Source of the DNA: Symbiodinium sp. CCMP2592
Taxonomy: Eukaryota > Sar > Dinophyceae > Suessiales > Symbiodiniaceae
DNA: 64,000 bases
Direction of reading: 5' to 3'
NCBI GenBank assembly: GCA_905221615.1
Contig: CAJNDT010000140.1
Location: 1-64,000, forward strand
Shown: positions 27,467 through 36,821 of the stretch, piece after piece
Layout of the letters: each line of letters opens with the position of its first letter
How positions within the stretch are numbered: the stretch's first letter is position 1
Notes under the pieces: model-generated
Seen by the model: the letters and a program-made list of their open reading frames with translations, nothing else
The model's database searches: none
Told to the model about the DNA's origin: nothing
Made by a program: the position numbers and the translations under genes

Positions 27467-28425
27467 TGGAGTGATCTGTCAGCCCCTGAGCCTACAAGTG
27501 AGACGTCTCAGCTCCTGGATGAAGGAGCTCGAACCCCTGATCCCTATAAAGCCCAATTAGGGCCGGGTGTCTTTGTCATAGTTGGGTAATGGGTACTTAA
27601 GCCCAATAATAAGGAGTAATGATTTCAATTTTTAATCCTATCCCAACCATGAACTAGGTTTAGGGTTTAGGGTTTACAACTCTGATCCCCGAGCCCTGCC
27701 CTCGCAATCAACGCATCGGCTGCTTCATTCGGCAATGACTGTCCTGGCCAATTTGCGAAGAATCCATCCCATACCCTCGAACGCACCCCCACTAAGACAA
27801 GTCCCAGATGGCCCCTAGTCTTTTCCCAGGCGAACATGGAATAATAGGTGTGGTCATGCGTTTATACACGGTACACATATTGTTTATTGTTCATACATAT
27901 AAATAAATGTATGTATATAGGTATATGCGTAAACATACACACATACATTTGCTTACGTGTGTATATGTATGGTCCCCCCATGACAGGCCGTGACTTGCAC
28001 ACGGGCATTTTGCTGGATCTCTAGGAGCTCATGTGCAACCAAGGACTCACTTGAGGAAGTACTCCTTCGAGGGAACTTTCGATCAACGACAGCTCGGCAT
28101 GTGCTGACCGGTCCCTCGATCTTGTCCGGCTGGAGCTTTTAAAGCACCCGCGAGGTGCGGTATACATGAAAGGATATCCTCCTTTGGGCACGATAAGTAA
28201 AGATACACGCAGCCTGCGTTGGATCGTACGTTTGTTGATGTGGTAGGGCTTAGGATTCACGAGCTCATAGGCTCTGAGGGTTTTACGGTCTAGCATAGGG
28301 TTCAGGGGTTCGAGCTTTGGGCTTCGAACAGTCAGGAGGCAGGCAGAGTCCTTTGGTGGAAGATGCATTGAATGAGTCTCCCGTTTAGCCCCCAGGAGCC
28401 AAAACCTTTCAGGATGTGGGGCAGA

Positions 28426-28660
28426 TTAAGGGCTGGGCCGGGATGAGCTCGCAAGAAACCCTCCAAGAACTCGCGGCAGGTACGAAAGGGCATGGGCCAA
28501 TGCTGCTAAAGAAAGCTCCAAACGCGTTTCACCGTCGGTGTGAACGACTGTATAGAGATTATCTTGTGTCACGTATGGTTGCACGTAGTTGATGGATGGG
28601 GCCACGATTCGCAACGGGATGTTGTGGTTGCCATATTGTGAGGTTCCTGTTCATGACAAT
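28426..28660 (-). other. Possible minus-strand exon
   Basis: The minus strand reads APSINYVQPYVTQDNLYTVV, then GETRLELSLAALAHALSYLP and onward to a stop at 28426; the frame is open upstream to about 28650 (SQYGNHNIPLRI). It is more protein-like than chance open frames here and lies head-to-head with the gene starting at 28722, so a divergent promoter is conceivable. Family unknown. Confidence 0.3.
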
Positions 28661-28721
28661 CACCCGGTGACCAACTAGGTCCCTAGGTTTAGACAATGAC
28701 CCACGATCATCGGCGCGTAAG

Positions 28722-29195
28722 ATGCTGTCTTGGGATCCAAACACGCCGCGTAGCTGCCCAGGTTTCGGCATGATCTTGAATGTGGGTCTGAGAACGCTCC
28801 TTGATGCTGGAGACCAGCCAAATGTTCGCTACCCCACACAAGAGCACGTTCGGCTGGCAGGGGGACGAGTTTTTGAGAAATCAACAGAGACTGAGAACGT
28901 GGATATTTTCATCAGTCACTCATGGAGCGCGGGGACACGGCCAAAGTTCCTGGCGCTGTGCTTATACTTCAATCTGGGTGTAGCAGTGAAATGCTCTATT
29001 GCTACGTGGTTCGCAGTGGTGGTCTTACTGGTCTCATGCTTCGGTCTCACCGGACTGGGTGGGAGCTATTTGGCCCTACCATGTCTTGTATATCTACCGC
29101 TGGCAACATTCCTCGTTGTCTTCATCTTTGCGCAGCAGCTTTTCGGTGGCTTTTCCTGGTTTGGAGGCCAGTCTGTTTGGCTAGATATACTTTGC
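28722..29195 (+). CDS. TIR-like membrane protein gene, exon 1
   Basis: First exon found of a multi-exon gene that runs to 35389. It begins at ATG 28722 (frame open from 28671, so a little upstream sequence could belong). The exon gives LLDAGDQPNVRYPTQEHVRL, then VDIFISHSWSAGTRPKFLAL, then two hydrophobic stretches suited to span a membrane (about residues 85-112 and 116-142), and ends GGQSVWLDILC. D-I-F-I-S-H-S-W and the later W-L-D and L-W-D-D motifs are the strand A and catalytic-face motifs of TIR-type or related domains. I recall large dinoflagellate families of this architecture; their function is unknown to me. Splice donor GTTC at 29196. Confidence 0.7.
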
Positions 29196-29492
29196 GTTCC
29201 TGGCAGTGGTTGAACAAAGCTTTTGCCATCGTTGACAGGAGGAGTGTAGTCGTCCTACGGTTGATGATATAAATCCTGCATTACCTTAAGGAACATATAC
29301 TATGGGAACTATGGTAATTATATTCCAGTGTAGTCGTCCGTACTGTTCAGGGTTTAAATTTAGGGTTTAGGGTTTAAAATATTGGGTTTAGGCTTCAGGG
29401 TTTACGGCTTAGGGTTTAAAACATTGGGTTTAGGCTTCAGGGTTTAGGGTTTAGGTGTCAGGGTTTCGGTTCAGGGTTCAGGGTTTTGGGTT

Positions 29493-29597
29493 TAGGGTTG
29501 ATGGTACAAATCTGCATTACCCACAACAAGGACTAAAACATAATTCCCATAGTTTAGGGTCCTCATGGTAATGCGGGATTTGTATCATCAACCGTAG
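29493..29597. repeat. MITE family B copy
   Basis: GGGTTGATGGTACAAATC at the left and GGGATTTGTATCATCAACCG at the right; lies inside intron 1. Confidence 0.85.
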
Positions 29598-29821
29598 TGT
29601 CAGGCCTGTTACGTACCTCCTTCCATGGATGAAGATTGCTGTCAACTCTGTTGAAAGCCCACAGAGCCAAGTATGAGGGGTCAACTTCACAGGTCTATTT
29701 ACGATATGAACCCTTCTATTTGGGGGTCAAGTCCATACTTCGTGTCCTTGATTTACTGAAGCCCAAACATAACAACTAACTAGAACCGACTTCCCATCAC
29801 CCACGAACCTTTGTAGCTCTA

Positions 29822-30027
29822 CATGGGAGTTTCCGAAAATAGGGGACCCTAATATAGTACCCCAAATAGTAGGATCCTTACAATAATGACCCCCCAAAAT
29901 AAGGTACCCCTAATTTTCGGAAACTCTAAACCCTAAACCCTTTATAGAACTCCTATAGATCCCTTTAAAGGAGCCCTTATAATAGTAACCCTTTAAAGGA
30001 GCCCCTAATTTTCGGGAACTCCTACAT
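29822..30027. repeat. MITE family C (GGGAGTTTCCGAAAAT ends)
   Basis: The left arm GGGAGTTTCCGAAAATAGGG pairs with a first right arm at about 29913-29927 and a second at about 30010-30025 (TTTTCGGGAACTCC), separated by CCCTAAA and a GGAGCCCTTATA-type insert. Other copies: 37944-38045, 40022-40127 and 55923-56028. Confidence 0.8.
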
Positions 30028-30047
30028 GGCTCAGCCCACTGGCTGAG

Positions 30048-30082
30048 GTTCATCAGACAGACATGGCGCGGAAGGCAGAACA
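30048..30082 (+). CDS. TIR-like membrane protein gene, exon 2
   Basis: A 35-nt exon reading VHQTDMARKAEQ; the last codon is completed by exon 3. It follows WLDILC directly in sense, giving the W-L-D-x-L-C-V-H-Q-T-D motif typical of this protein family. The 5' border is CTGAG|GTTC; the 3' border precedes a GATA that is repeated at the start of exon 3. Confidence 0.65.
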
Positions 30083-30437
30083 GATACTAGGATGCCCAGT
30101 AATAGTGGTATAAGAGGAATATAATAGGGCCCTAATATAATCCTATATATAATCCATATGGTCACTATTACAGGGTCGAGGCAGCTTCTAAACTATATAG
30201 TAGGATCCTAAAGAAGCTAGGATGCCCAGTAGTACCCTTATTCCCTTTTTGTAGTCCTAGGTTCCTTATAAAGTTACCCAATACCAAAAAGAGAGGCCTT
30301 TTTATTCTTAGGTTACTGGGTATCCTAGTAATAGTATATTCTGGTACCCTTGTAGATCCCTTATAGTAGCCTTTTCAAAGGACCCCTTTAAAGGAACCCT
30401 AGTAGTCTTTTTATTCTTAGGTTACTGGGTATCCTAG
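30083..30437 (+). other. Intron 2 (GA-AG): MITE insertion with GATA duplication
   Basis: GATA at 30083-30086 is followed by a CTAG-ended element (CTAGGATGCCCAGTA... GGTATCCTAG, 30087-30437), then GATA again. Splicing from GA (30083) to AG (30437) leaves one GATA and keeps the frame (AEQIAALPTFVAHS). A second copy of the same family is nested at 30217-30328. Confidence 0.75.
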
Positions 30438-30531
30438 GATAGCAGCACTCCCGACCTTCGTGGCGCATTCCTCGCGCATGCTCATCCTCTGGGACGATAC
30501 TTACTTTTCCCGCGCCTTCAGCTGCAAAGAG
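30438..30531 (+). CDS. TIR-like membrane protein gene, exon 3
   Basis: Reads IAALPTFVAHSSRMLILWDD, then TYFSRAFSCKE. L-I-L-W-D-D-T-Y-F is the second signature of the family. The last 30 bp (30502-30531) are repeated as a 29-bp near-copy at 30597-30625, so the exact 3' border is ambiguous: the first copy continues CTAGG, the second continues GCTTTC and would offer a GC donor. Confidence 0.65.
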
Positions 30532-30661
30532 CTAGGTAGGGCTTTGGGACATTTTATATTTTCTTTTATTGGGCTTAAGAGGATCTTATTTACTAATACT
30601 TTTCCCGCGCTTCAGCTGCAAAGAGGCTTTCAGGGTTTATTGTAGTCTTGGGGAGGCTACT

Positions 30662-30764
30662 TCGGTTGATGATAGAAATCCTGCATTACCTTAAGGACCC
30701 TAAACTATGGGAATGATGGCATATTCCTTATTATGGGTAATGCAGGATTTATATCATCAACCGT
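30662..30764. repeat. MITE family B copy
   Basis: Left arm TTCGGTTGATGATAGAAATC, right arm GATTTATATCATCAACCGT; about 103 bp inside the intron between exons 3 and 4. Confidence 0.9.
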
Positions 30765-31538
30765 TCAACCTTTGCAAGCAGTGCGACATCCATTCTTTTT
30801 GGTGGGGCTCCAGCCCTGCCCTGGACTTGTCACCGAGATTTGAAGCCTGGCTCCGAGATCAGGCTACGGAGCGCAACTAATAACTAGAATAGGGTTTCGG
30901 GCCCCAGTATACTATAATTACAATAAGGAATCCCCTAAATTAGACTTGGCAATTATTCAGGCCCCTATATTACACCCTAAGCACCTCACCGGCTTTTAGG
31001 GTGTTCCACAGTTCCGATGGTCTACCGTACTTGGAGGGTCGGAAGACTTAGTAAGTAGGTAACAAGTAGAGTTATAGGCACCCTAGAAGGGACCCTAGTT
31101 GGGGTTATGGTGCTTATAACTCTATAAAATAGCTACTGAATAAATTCCCCGACCCTCCAAGTAGAGCCTAAACCCTAAACCCTAAACCCCTATAGATCCC
31201 TTTAAGGAGCCCCTTAAGGAACCCCTTAAGGATCCATAAAAATAGCCACTTACTAAGTCCCCCGACCCTCCAAGTAGGGGGTACGCCGGCTCTGGGACTT
31301 AGAAGGTTTAGGCTTACTTGGAGGGTCGGGGGACTTACTAAGTAGTTATTTTGGAGAGTTATAAGTACAATAACCTCAATTAGGGTCCCTTTTAGGGTAC
31401 TTATAGATCTACTTATTATCTACTTACTAAGTGCCCCGACCCTCCAAGTAAGGGCTTAGGAAATCTACCTGCCAGTCCTTTAAATCAAAGGGGACAAGGA
31501 GGGACTGCGAGCGGGGACCCCTACCCTATAATGGGCTA

Positions 31539-31649
31539 CTAGGACCCAGAGTAGGCCCTTATTCCTTTTTTCAGGGTTCAGGTTCCCTTATAAGTCCCTT
31601 TAAACCAAAAAGGGCACCCTTTTTATTCCTAGGTTACTCTTGGGTCTAG
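31539..31649. repeat. CTAG-ended MITE with GCTA target duplication
   Basis: Starts CTAGGACCCAGAGTAGGCCC, ends TCTTGGGTCTAG; GCTA lies on both sides (31535-31538 and 31650-31653). It is inserted in the middle of a family H hairpin. Confidence 0.85.
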
Positions 31650-31947
31650 GCTATAGAATGGGTATATGCTAGCTATATGAAGGGTATATACCTAGGAGTC
31701 CTTATTAAGGGTCGTCCCTCCTTTTACCCTTGGATTTGCTGGTCCTCGATGCAGGTGTCAGAATGAAGGCTGTAGGTGGCCATTCTTCTCTAGGACCCTT
31801 GCCCCAAAACCTGAAGCCCGGACACCCCCCAATACGCCCTAAACCCTACACCCTAAACTCCCTAAGAGCCGTAGCCCTGCAGCCCTAAAAGGGCCGGGAC
31901 TGGCTAGCACCCTGGGCCCCCCCCCAGGTCTCTGGTGCAACCTTGAG

Positions 31948-31995
31948 CTTGCGACCTTTGTGCGCCGCTGCGGAGCCGAGAAGCTGCTTGTCATA
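31948..31995 (+). CDS. TIR-like membrane protein gene, exon 4 (probable)
   Basis: Reads LATFVRRCGAEKLLVI after a TTGAG border. It follows SCKE of exon 3 in sense, giving the E-L-A-T-F motif expected of the family. The 3' border runs into a family M hairpin (GAGGCCAAAAGGGG... CCTCCCATC, about 31997-32115). The join to exon 5 is not resolved to the base. Confidence 0.5.
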
Positions 31996-32493
31996 GGAGG
32001 CCAAAAGGGGTTTTAGCCTATGGGGGTTTAGTAGGGATTAGGGTTCCCATAATATAGGGTTCATATTAAGGAATCCCTACCCCCAGAATCTGAAACCCCC
32101 CCTTTGGCCTCCCATCAGCTTGGGTTCTGGGCTGGTCAGGGTGCGGGAGATTACAATTCATAGGGCATTTAGGGGTTATCATAGAGTCATAAGAGTCATA
32201 GGTTCAGGGTGAAGCGTTGTTGTTCAGGGCCTTGGGTTCTGATAGAGTGAAAGTTTTAGGGTCTACTATAGGGGCCTAAATAATTACCAATATTATGGTG
32301 GGTGTTCCTTATTATAACTATAGTATAATGGAACCCGAAGCCCTCTTCCAATTACTAAGGCCCCTAGATTAAAGGTTTTTGAAGGCTTTGGATTTAAGGT
32401 CGGGAGGTGGGCCCGAGCTGTGACGGACAGAGTGGGCATAGCTCGGGGCCCCCGTGCTTGAAACATGGAAATCCGAGCTCAGTTCACTTGCTA

Positions 32494-32625
32494 CTTGGAG
32501 GGTCGGGGGACTTAGTAAGTAGGTAAGAAGTAGACTTATAAGTACCCTAAAAGGGACCCTAATGGGGCTTGTGGTACTTATAACTCTCTAAAATAACTAC
32601 TTAGTAAGTCCGCCGACCCTCCAAG
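32494..32625. repeat. MITE family A copy
   Basis: CTTGGAGGGTCGGGGGAC at the left and CGCCGACCCTCCAAG at the right. Two more copies follow in the same intron (33010-33141, and a right half at 33165-33214 whose terminal CCAAG directly abuts exon 5). Confidence 0.9.
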
Positions 32626-32678
32626 CAGACACCCGCACCCTCAATCCGAAATCCTCCCGTAAACCTTAAACCCTAACT

Positions 32679-32783
32679 TAGTAGTGGAGTAGGTGACCTT
32701 TAACCTTTTTGGGGTACTATAATCCCTATATAATCCCAAAGGTTAACCTTTAGTTCCCCATGATACTGGACAAGCAAGTACCA
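32679..32783. repeat. Dispersed repeat family L, copy 1
   Basis: About 100 bp (CTTAGTAGTGGAGTAGG ... GATACTGGACAAG) that recurs with few differences at 62090-62192. The middle is an imperfect hairpin (GACCTTTAACC against GGTTAACCTTT). Confidence 0.8.
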
Positions 32784-33214
32784 AATAAGGTTTTGGGGGT
32801 TCCTTATTATAGTTATAGTATAACATACCCCAAAAACCCTCTTCTCATTATGAAGGCCTCTATATTCTAGAACCCTACTATAGATCCGTTTAAAGGAACC
32901 CTTATAGACCCCTTTAAAGGAACTAAACCCCAGGACCTGCAATCTTCAATCCCCAGACAGCCCCACTTGGAGCCTCTGATGCTTTGAGACCCCGAAGCGG
33001 GACCCAGGTCTTGGAGGGTCGGGGGACTTAGTAAGTCAGTAATAAGCAGAGGTATGAGTACCCGAAAAGGGACCCTCATTGGGGTTATGGTGCGGATAAC
33101 TCTCGAAAAAAGGTACTTCGTAAGTCCCCCGACCCTCCAAGTAAGCCCTAAACCCCAAATCCCCTCAAAGATCCATAAGAACAACTACTTTAGTAAGTCC
33201 CCCGACCCTCCAAG

Positions 33215-33284
33215 GTTGGACTTTGTTCCTTTGTGGCTCGCTCCGTGGCTGCTACTCTCTGTCCTGCTCCTCGACTGCTGTTCG
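33215..33284 (+). CDS. TIR-like membrane protein gene, exon 5
   Basis: Reads LDFVPLWLAPWLLLSVLLLD, then CCS: a membrane segment. Its acceptor AG is the last two bases of a family A terminal repeat (CCCTCCAAG|GTTGG). Donor GTTT at 33285. Confidence 0.65.
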
Positions 33285-33302
33285 GTTTAGGTTTTAAACC
33301 TA

Positions 33303-33537
33303 CTTGCAGGGTCGGGGGACTTAGTAACTGGGTATTTTATGGAGGTACGGTTGATGATAGAAATCCTGCATTACCTTGAGGACCCTAAACTATGGGAATT
33401 ATGGTATCTTCTTTATTTTGGGTAATGCAGGATTTATATCATCAACAGTATGAGTACCATAACCCCAATTAGGATCCCATTTAGGGTACTTACAACTCTA
33501 CTTGTTACCTACTTACTAAGTCCTCCAACCCTCCAAG
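33303..33537. repeat. MITE A with a MITE B nested in it
   Basis: The family A ends (CTTGCAGGGTCGGGGGAC and CCAACCCTCCAAG) enclose a complete family B unit at 33346-33451. The same kind of nest occurs at 42713-42949, with B at a different position in A. Confidence 0.85.
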
Positions 33538-33540
33538 TAG

Positions 33541-33611
33541 GGCCACTGTTTCCAGGATCCCCCTGCGGCCCTGTGTTGTACAGATTCGGGTCGTAGCTTG
33601 TCCCGAAGACG
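33541..33611 (+). CDS. TIR-like membrane protein gene, exon 6 (probable)
   Basis: Open reading GHCFQDPPAALCCTDSGRSL, then SRR, in frame with exons 5 and 7 when joined. It ends just before a GTTG that is duplicated across the next intron. Confidence 0.5.
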
Positions 33612-33714
33612 GTTGCTTAGGGGTACTTAGAAATATGTTTTAATTTTTGGTTACTATAATCCCTAAGAAACCGCTAAAATCATGATTTTTGCTAGGGTTC
33701 TAAGTTCAGCATAG
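33612..33714 (+). other. Intron made of a family G MITE (GT-AG, GTTG duplication)
   Basis: GTTG (33612-33615), then CTTAGGGGTACTTAGAAATA ... TTCAGCATAG (33616-33714), then GTTG again. Splicing GT...AG removes the element and one GTTG exactly and keeps the frame (SRRRLDLM). The same family occurs at 34920, 36822, 37105, 43820 and 49221. Confidence 0.8.
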
Positions 33715-33845
33715 GTTGGATCTGATGACCGCGAGCATCTTGGAGCTCTTGGAGCACGTTTTTCCGAGCTGGAGTGCTACATGGGCGAGTCACATCACGC
33801 TTCACATAGAGCCATTAGACTTTCCTCAGCAAAGGGATCTTTGCA
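33715..33845 (+). CDS. TIR-like membrane protein gene, exon 7 (3' border uncertain)
   Basis: Reads LDLMTASILELLEHVFPSWS, then ATWASHITLH, before losing its frame near 33855 (TAA). A donor must lie before that; I could not choose between candidates. Confidence 0.45.
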
Positions 33846-33930
33846 CAGATGTTCCGCTTTAAAACCCTGGACCAACAAGCCCAAATAACTTTCTGTAGAT
33901 CTTCCGTTGAACTCCTAACAAAACGGTGTT

Positions 33931-34243
33931 GTGACAGCCCGTGGCCTGCAGCTGAACAGTAGGTCGGTGCTGGGCAAGAACCCCGCGATGCTCACATTTG
34001 CCACCATGTTCATTATCTGGATGATCTCCGGCACTATCTATCTGCCAGTCTCCATGCCTAGCTTCTTCTCCTTCCGCACGAAGCTTCGAGGGCACAAAGC
34101 CATGCTGGACCAGATGGCCACGTTCGATGTGCGCGCTGCGGAGTGCACCCTTTCGTCAGATCGCGATGTCATAGAGCATCAGGTGAAAGATCTCTTCAGC
34201 GATGTGCCTGCTAAAATCCTGTCGTCTGATTCCGACGACACTG
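33931..34243 (+). CDS. TIR-like membrane protein gene, exon 8
   Basis: Open from 33919; the start is placed only approximately. It gives a membrane segment (AMLTFATMFIIWMISGTIYL) followed by QMATFDVRAAECTLSSDRDV and IEHQVKDLF, a segment I associate with this protein family. A GTGAG donor at 34244 follows DSDDT. Confidence 0.6.
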
Positions 34244-34484
34244 GTGAGATCTACATTCCCAGGTGTTTTGGCCCTGGGTATTAAGGGTCCAAGGACCCAA
34301 ATAAGGTACACGTAGTTAACACCCTCTTCAGGAAGCCACAATCCATCAAAGTCTCCGTTATCGTGGTACTACGTAGTATGTGTTTGGACTTCTAGTCCGG
34401 GGTGAAACCTCTACATAGGGACATGGTCTTCATGACTTTGATACGTCGAGCCTTCCGTGAGCTCCTTCGAAGCGGCTGCAACAG
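34244..34484 (+). other. Intron 8, not MITE-derived as far as seen
   Basis: About 240 bp with no recognised repeat; borders GTGAG and GCAACAG are canonical, but the simple join does not keep the frame, so one border is likely misplaced. Confidence 0.4.
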
Positions 34485-34745
34485 CCTAAACCCGAAATGC
34501 AAGATCCTAATCTGAAAGCCCTAGAGCTTAAACTTTCTAGCAGTCAGCCCAGGTTTATGCCACCCGACTCGCCTTCCTCTGCGTGCTATGATCCCTTAGA
34601 CCGCTTCAATGATTACGTCCGGGGAACCGTACGCAAGTTTGTGATGGCCCAGATCGGCGATGAGCTCCACGTGCCTTTTCCAATGTGTCTAGCGGCTTCG
34701 CTACCCATGATTTTTTACAGCTCTGTGAACCTGGGATGGAGCACA
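34485..34745 (+). CDS. TIR-like membrane protein gene, exon 9
   Basis: Reads YDPLDRFNDYVRGTVRKFVM, then AQIGDELHVPFPMCLAASLP and MIFYSSVNLGW, ending in a membrane segment. It is preceded by GCAACAG. A pyrimidine-rich CTTTTCTTTTTTAG follows at about 34750-34763, a good branch/acceptor region. Confidence 0.6.
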
Positions 34746-34763
34746 GTATCTTTTCTTTTTTAG

Positions 34764-34915
34764 TTGCAGCAACACCTTGCTAGGAGACTTGCCGAAAACC
34801 TTTTCAGAAAGGAGGAGAACAACAAGAGATGGTAAGGAGTGTCTTGGCTTGCGAGAATGGGCCGTGTGAGCAGACTGCACGCCTGTCCGGGTGCGGCTCT
34901 GTTGCCGAATACATG
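34764..34915 (+). CDS. TIR-like membrane protein gene, exon 10 (5' border uncertain)
   Basis: The end of the exon reads LACENGPCEQTARLSGCGSV, then AEYM, in the frame that continues into exon 11. Which of three AG sites (34763, 34769 or 34783) is used is not clear; two frames are open across the first part. Confidence 0.45.
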
Positions 34916-35014
34916 GCTCCTTAGGGGTACTTAGAAACAATTTTTAATTTTTGATTATAATCCCTAAGAAACGGCTAAAATTATATTTTTGCTAGGGTTC
35001 TAAGTTCAGTATAG
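34916..35014 (+). other. Intron made of a family G MITE (GC-AG, GCTC duplication)
   Basis: GCTC (34916-34919), then CTTAGGGGTACTTAG ... TTCAGTATAG (34920-35014), then GCTC. A GC-AG splice restores the uninterrupted sequence and frame (AEYMALQAGGW). Confidence 0.8.
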
Positions 35015-35389
35015 GCTCTCCAAGCTGGTGGATGGGCTCTTTGCATCCTCACAGCTTTTCCGCTCACCTTTCCGGTCCTCCTGCGCATGATCAAGTTCGT
35101 TTTGTCTTATGGTGAGGGCCCCCTTCAGCTTGTTCTTGCCTTTCTTTGCTGCCCGATCGCTTATGCGTATAGCTCCTTCTGTGGCGGACTAGCATGGTCC
35201 TCCCTCATCTCACTTGCATTATTCTACTCTCCAACTCAGCTAGCTATCTTCTGTCTCACCATACTTTTCCTTGTGGCGCAAGTAATACTCCTGTTTTCTT
35301 GGCGCAACTGGCATGACGTTGAGTCGGATGCCATGGACTGCCGCTGCCTTAGGCGTGAGCAGGCTGTGTATTGCGGGCTTCGAAACTAA
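35015..35389 (+). CDS. TIR-like membrane protein gene, last exon
   Basis: Reads ALQAGGWALCILTAFPLTFP, then LLRMIKFVLSYG and LAFLCCPIAYAYSSFCGGLA, then a long hydrophobic stretch (LISLALFYSPTQLAIFCLTI and onward), ending CGLRN before TAA at 35387. Three or four membrane helices are likely, so the protein would be a polytopic membrane protein with a cytosolic TIR-like N-terminal region. Confidence 0.65.
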   Translation, partial: ALQAGGWALCILTAFPLTFPVLLRMIKFVLSYGEGPLQLVLAFLCCPIAYAYSSFCGGLAWSSLISLALFYSPTQLAIFCLTILFLVAQVILLFSWRNWHDVESDAMDCRCLRREQAVYCGLRN

Positions 35390-35617
35390 TAATGGGTGTC
35401 GCTGCGTCCAAGGAAAAGGACCGTGGGTTTTGGGTTTTGGGTTTCATCGTCGTAGAATTTTGGAGCGGATATGCGAAGGCTGACGCTGAAACTGTGCAAC
35501 TAAACTACGATGTACCCCCAAGCCCTAGTCCACTCACTCACGGCGCTATATTGCACCCACCTCGATCCCAAAGACGCCAAAAGATGCTGCATGGCTGCTT
35601 TTTCAAGCTGCCTTTCG

Positions 35618-35735
35618 TCCCTAAACCCCTAAACCCAAAAGCCTAAACCCTAAACCCCTTAACCCGTAAACCCTTAAACCCTAAACCCTAAACCCCTAAA
35701 CCCCTAAACCCCTAAACCCCCAAACCCTAAACCCG
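35618..35735 (-). repeat. CCCTAAA telomere-type tract
   Basis: Degenerate CCCTAAA/CCCCTAAA units, opposite in orientation to the arrays at 1758 and 2500. Confidence 0.85.
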
Positions 35736-35900
35736 GTTTAGGACGGAGGTTAAAGGCCAACCCAGTTGGAGGGTTGGGGACTTCACCCCAAGTAGGGTCC
35801 CTCTTTTTGTAGCATTCGGATGATTTGTAAAGCATTTTGTAGTTTTTTAATACCTTCATTTAATGTAATAAGGGTGATGTAAGGTTTAGAGCTTAGGGTT

Positions 35901-36152
35901 GAGGGTCGGGGGACTTACTAAGTAGTTATTTCTAGAGGACTTACTAAGTAGTTATTTTAGAGAGACTTAACCCCAATTAGTTAGTAGCCGAGTGGATACA
36001 CTTTACACTTTTTGGGATAATATTACCCACGTTAAAGCAGAAAGTGTACACTTTTGAATTGTCTATGAACTCAACAACTAAGAATAGGGTCCCTTTTAGG
36101 GTACTTATAAGTCTACTTCCTACCTACTTACTAAGTCCCCCGACCCTCCAAG
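35901..36152. repeat. MITE A with another hairpin nested in it
   Basis: Family A ends enclose an insert (about 35986-36085) with arms GGATACACTTTACACTTTTT and AAAGTGTACACTTTTG. The same insert type appears free at about 58875-58950. Confidence 0.75.
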
Positions 36153-36320
36153 TAGAGGGTTCTAGACTCGGTTCCCCAGTGGCCCCTGAATAATAAGGAT
36201 ACGCTTGTTCCTACCATTCGGTTTTGATGAGGAGACTCTAAAATACAAAGGGCAACAGGGTAATACCCAGAGACCGAGCAGAAGAGATCCAAGCCTGGCT
36301 TCAGGAGCACTTAGGTAAGG

Positions 36321-36416
36321 ATGCTTGTGTTCTTTGTGTTCTTGCTGGCGGTGGTGTTTGCCGTGGGAGGAGGGAAAGGACGAGGAGGAGCAATGGAGCA
36401 TTACCACCAGTGCTAA
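36321..36416 (+). CDS. Small ORF with signal-peptide-like start
   Basis: 31 codons: MLVFFVFLLAVVFAVGGGKG, then RGGAMEHYHQC and stop. The first 16 residues form a textbook hydrophobic secretion signal, so this may be the first exon of a secreted protein with a donor near its end. It is too short to judge further. Confidence 0.3.
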   Translation: MLVFFVFLLAVVFAVGGGKGRGGAMEHYHQC

Positions 36417-36821
36417 TACTGGCGCACACTTGACTGCCAGTCGTACTTGCCGTGGCAATGGCAGGTTCCGGCTTAACCTCAAGTGTTGGTTTGAAGACAA
36501 CAGTTTAGGATTTCGGGTTCAGGGTTAGGGATTCCAAGACCCTTCAACTAAGAAGCCTTGCATTTGGCCCAAACAAAACACAAAAGCAAACTCCGCACCC
36601 AAACCCTATACACTTTCTATAAAACTCTAAACCCAAAAACACCCTAAGCCCTTAACACCCTGAAGCCTAGACACCTTAAACACCTTCAGCCCTAAACAGC
36701 CTCAGCCCTAAGCCCTAAAGAGACTAAAGCCTAAACACCCCAAATCATGAACACCCTAAAGCCGAAATCATCTAAACCCGAAACACCATCAAACGTTAAA
36801 CATCCAAGAAAAAGCCCTAAA

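Larger units (their letters stand above)
27133..28670. other. Intergenic repeats between retrotransposon and membrane-protein gene
   Basis: Holds a family B hairpin (27179-27281), a family A copy (27351-27466), a TTTAGGG remnant near 27655, and a GTATATGTAT microsatellite at about 27880-27970. On the minus strand the segment 28426-28660 is open with protein-like sense (see separate entry). Nothing else is recognised. Confidence 0.6.
29196..30047 (+). other. Intron 1 (GT-AG) flanked by GTTC duplication
   Basis: The intron begins GTTC at 29196. The next exon also begins GTTC, at 30048, right after CTGAG. Removal leaves one GTTC and joins LC to VHQTD in frame. Inside are a truncated family B hairpin (29257-29340), TTTAGGG-like repeats, a full family B copy (29493-29597) and a family C hairpin (29822-30027). 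Confidence 0.65.
30532..31947 (+). other. Long intron of the TIR-like gene
   Basis: Mostly MITEs: family B (30662-30764), F (about 30877-30985), A (31030-31161 and 31317-31448, plus a half copy near 31229-31278), H (31483 onward) with a CTAG element nested in it (31539-31649). The segment 30770-30880 reads TFASSATSILFGGAPALPW and could be another exon, but I cannot join it. Confidence 0.5.
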
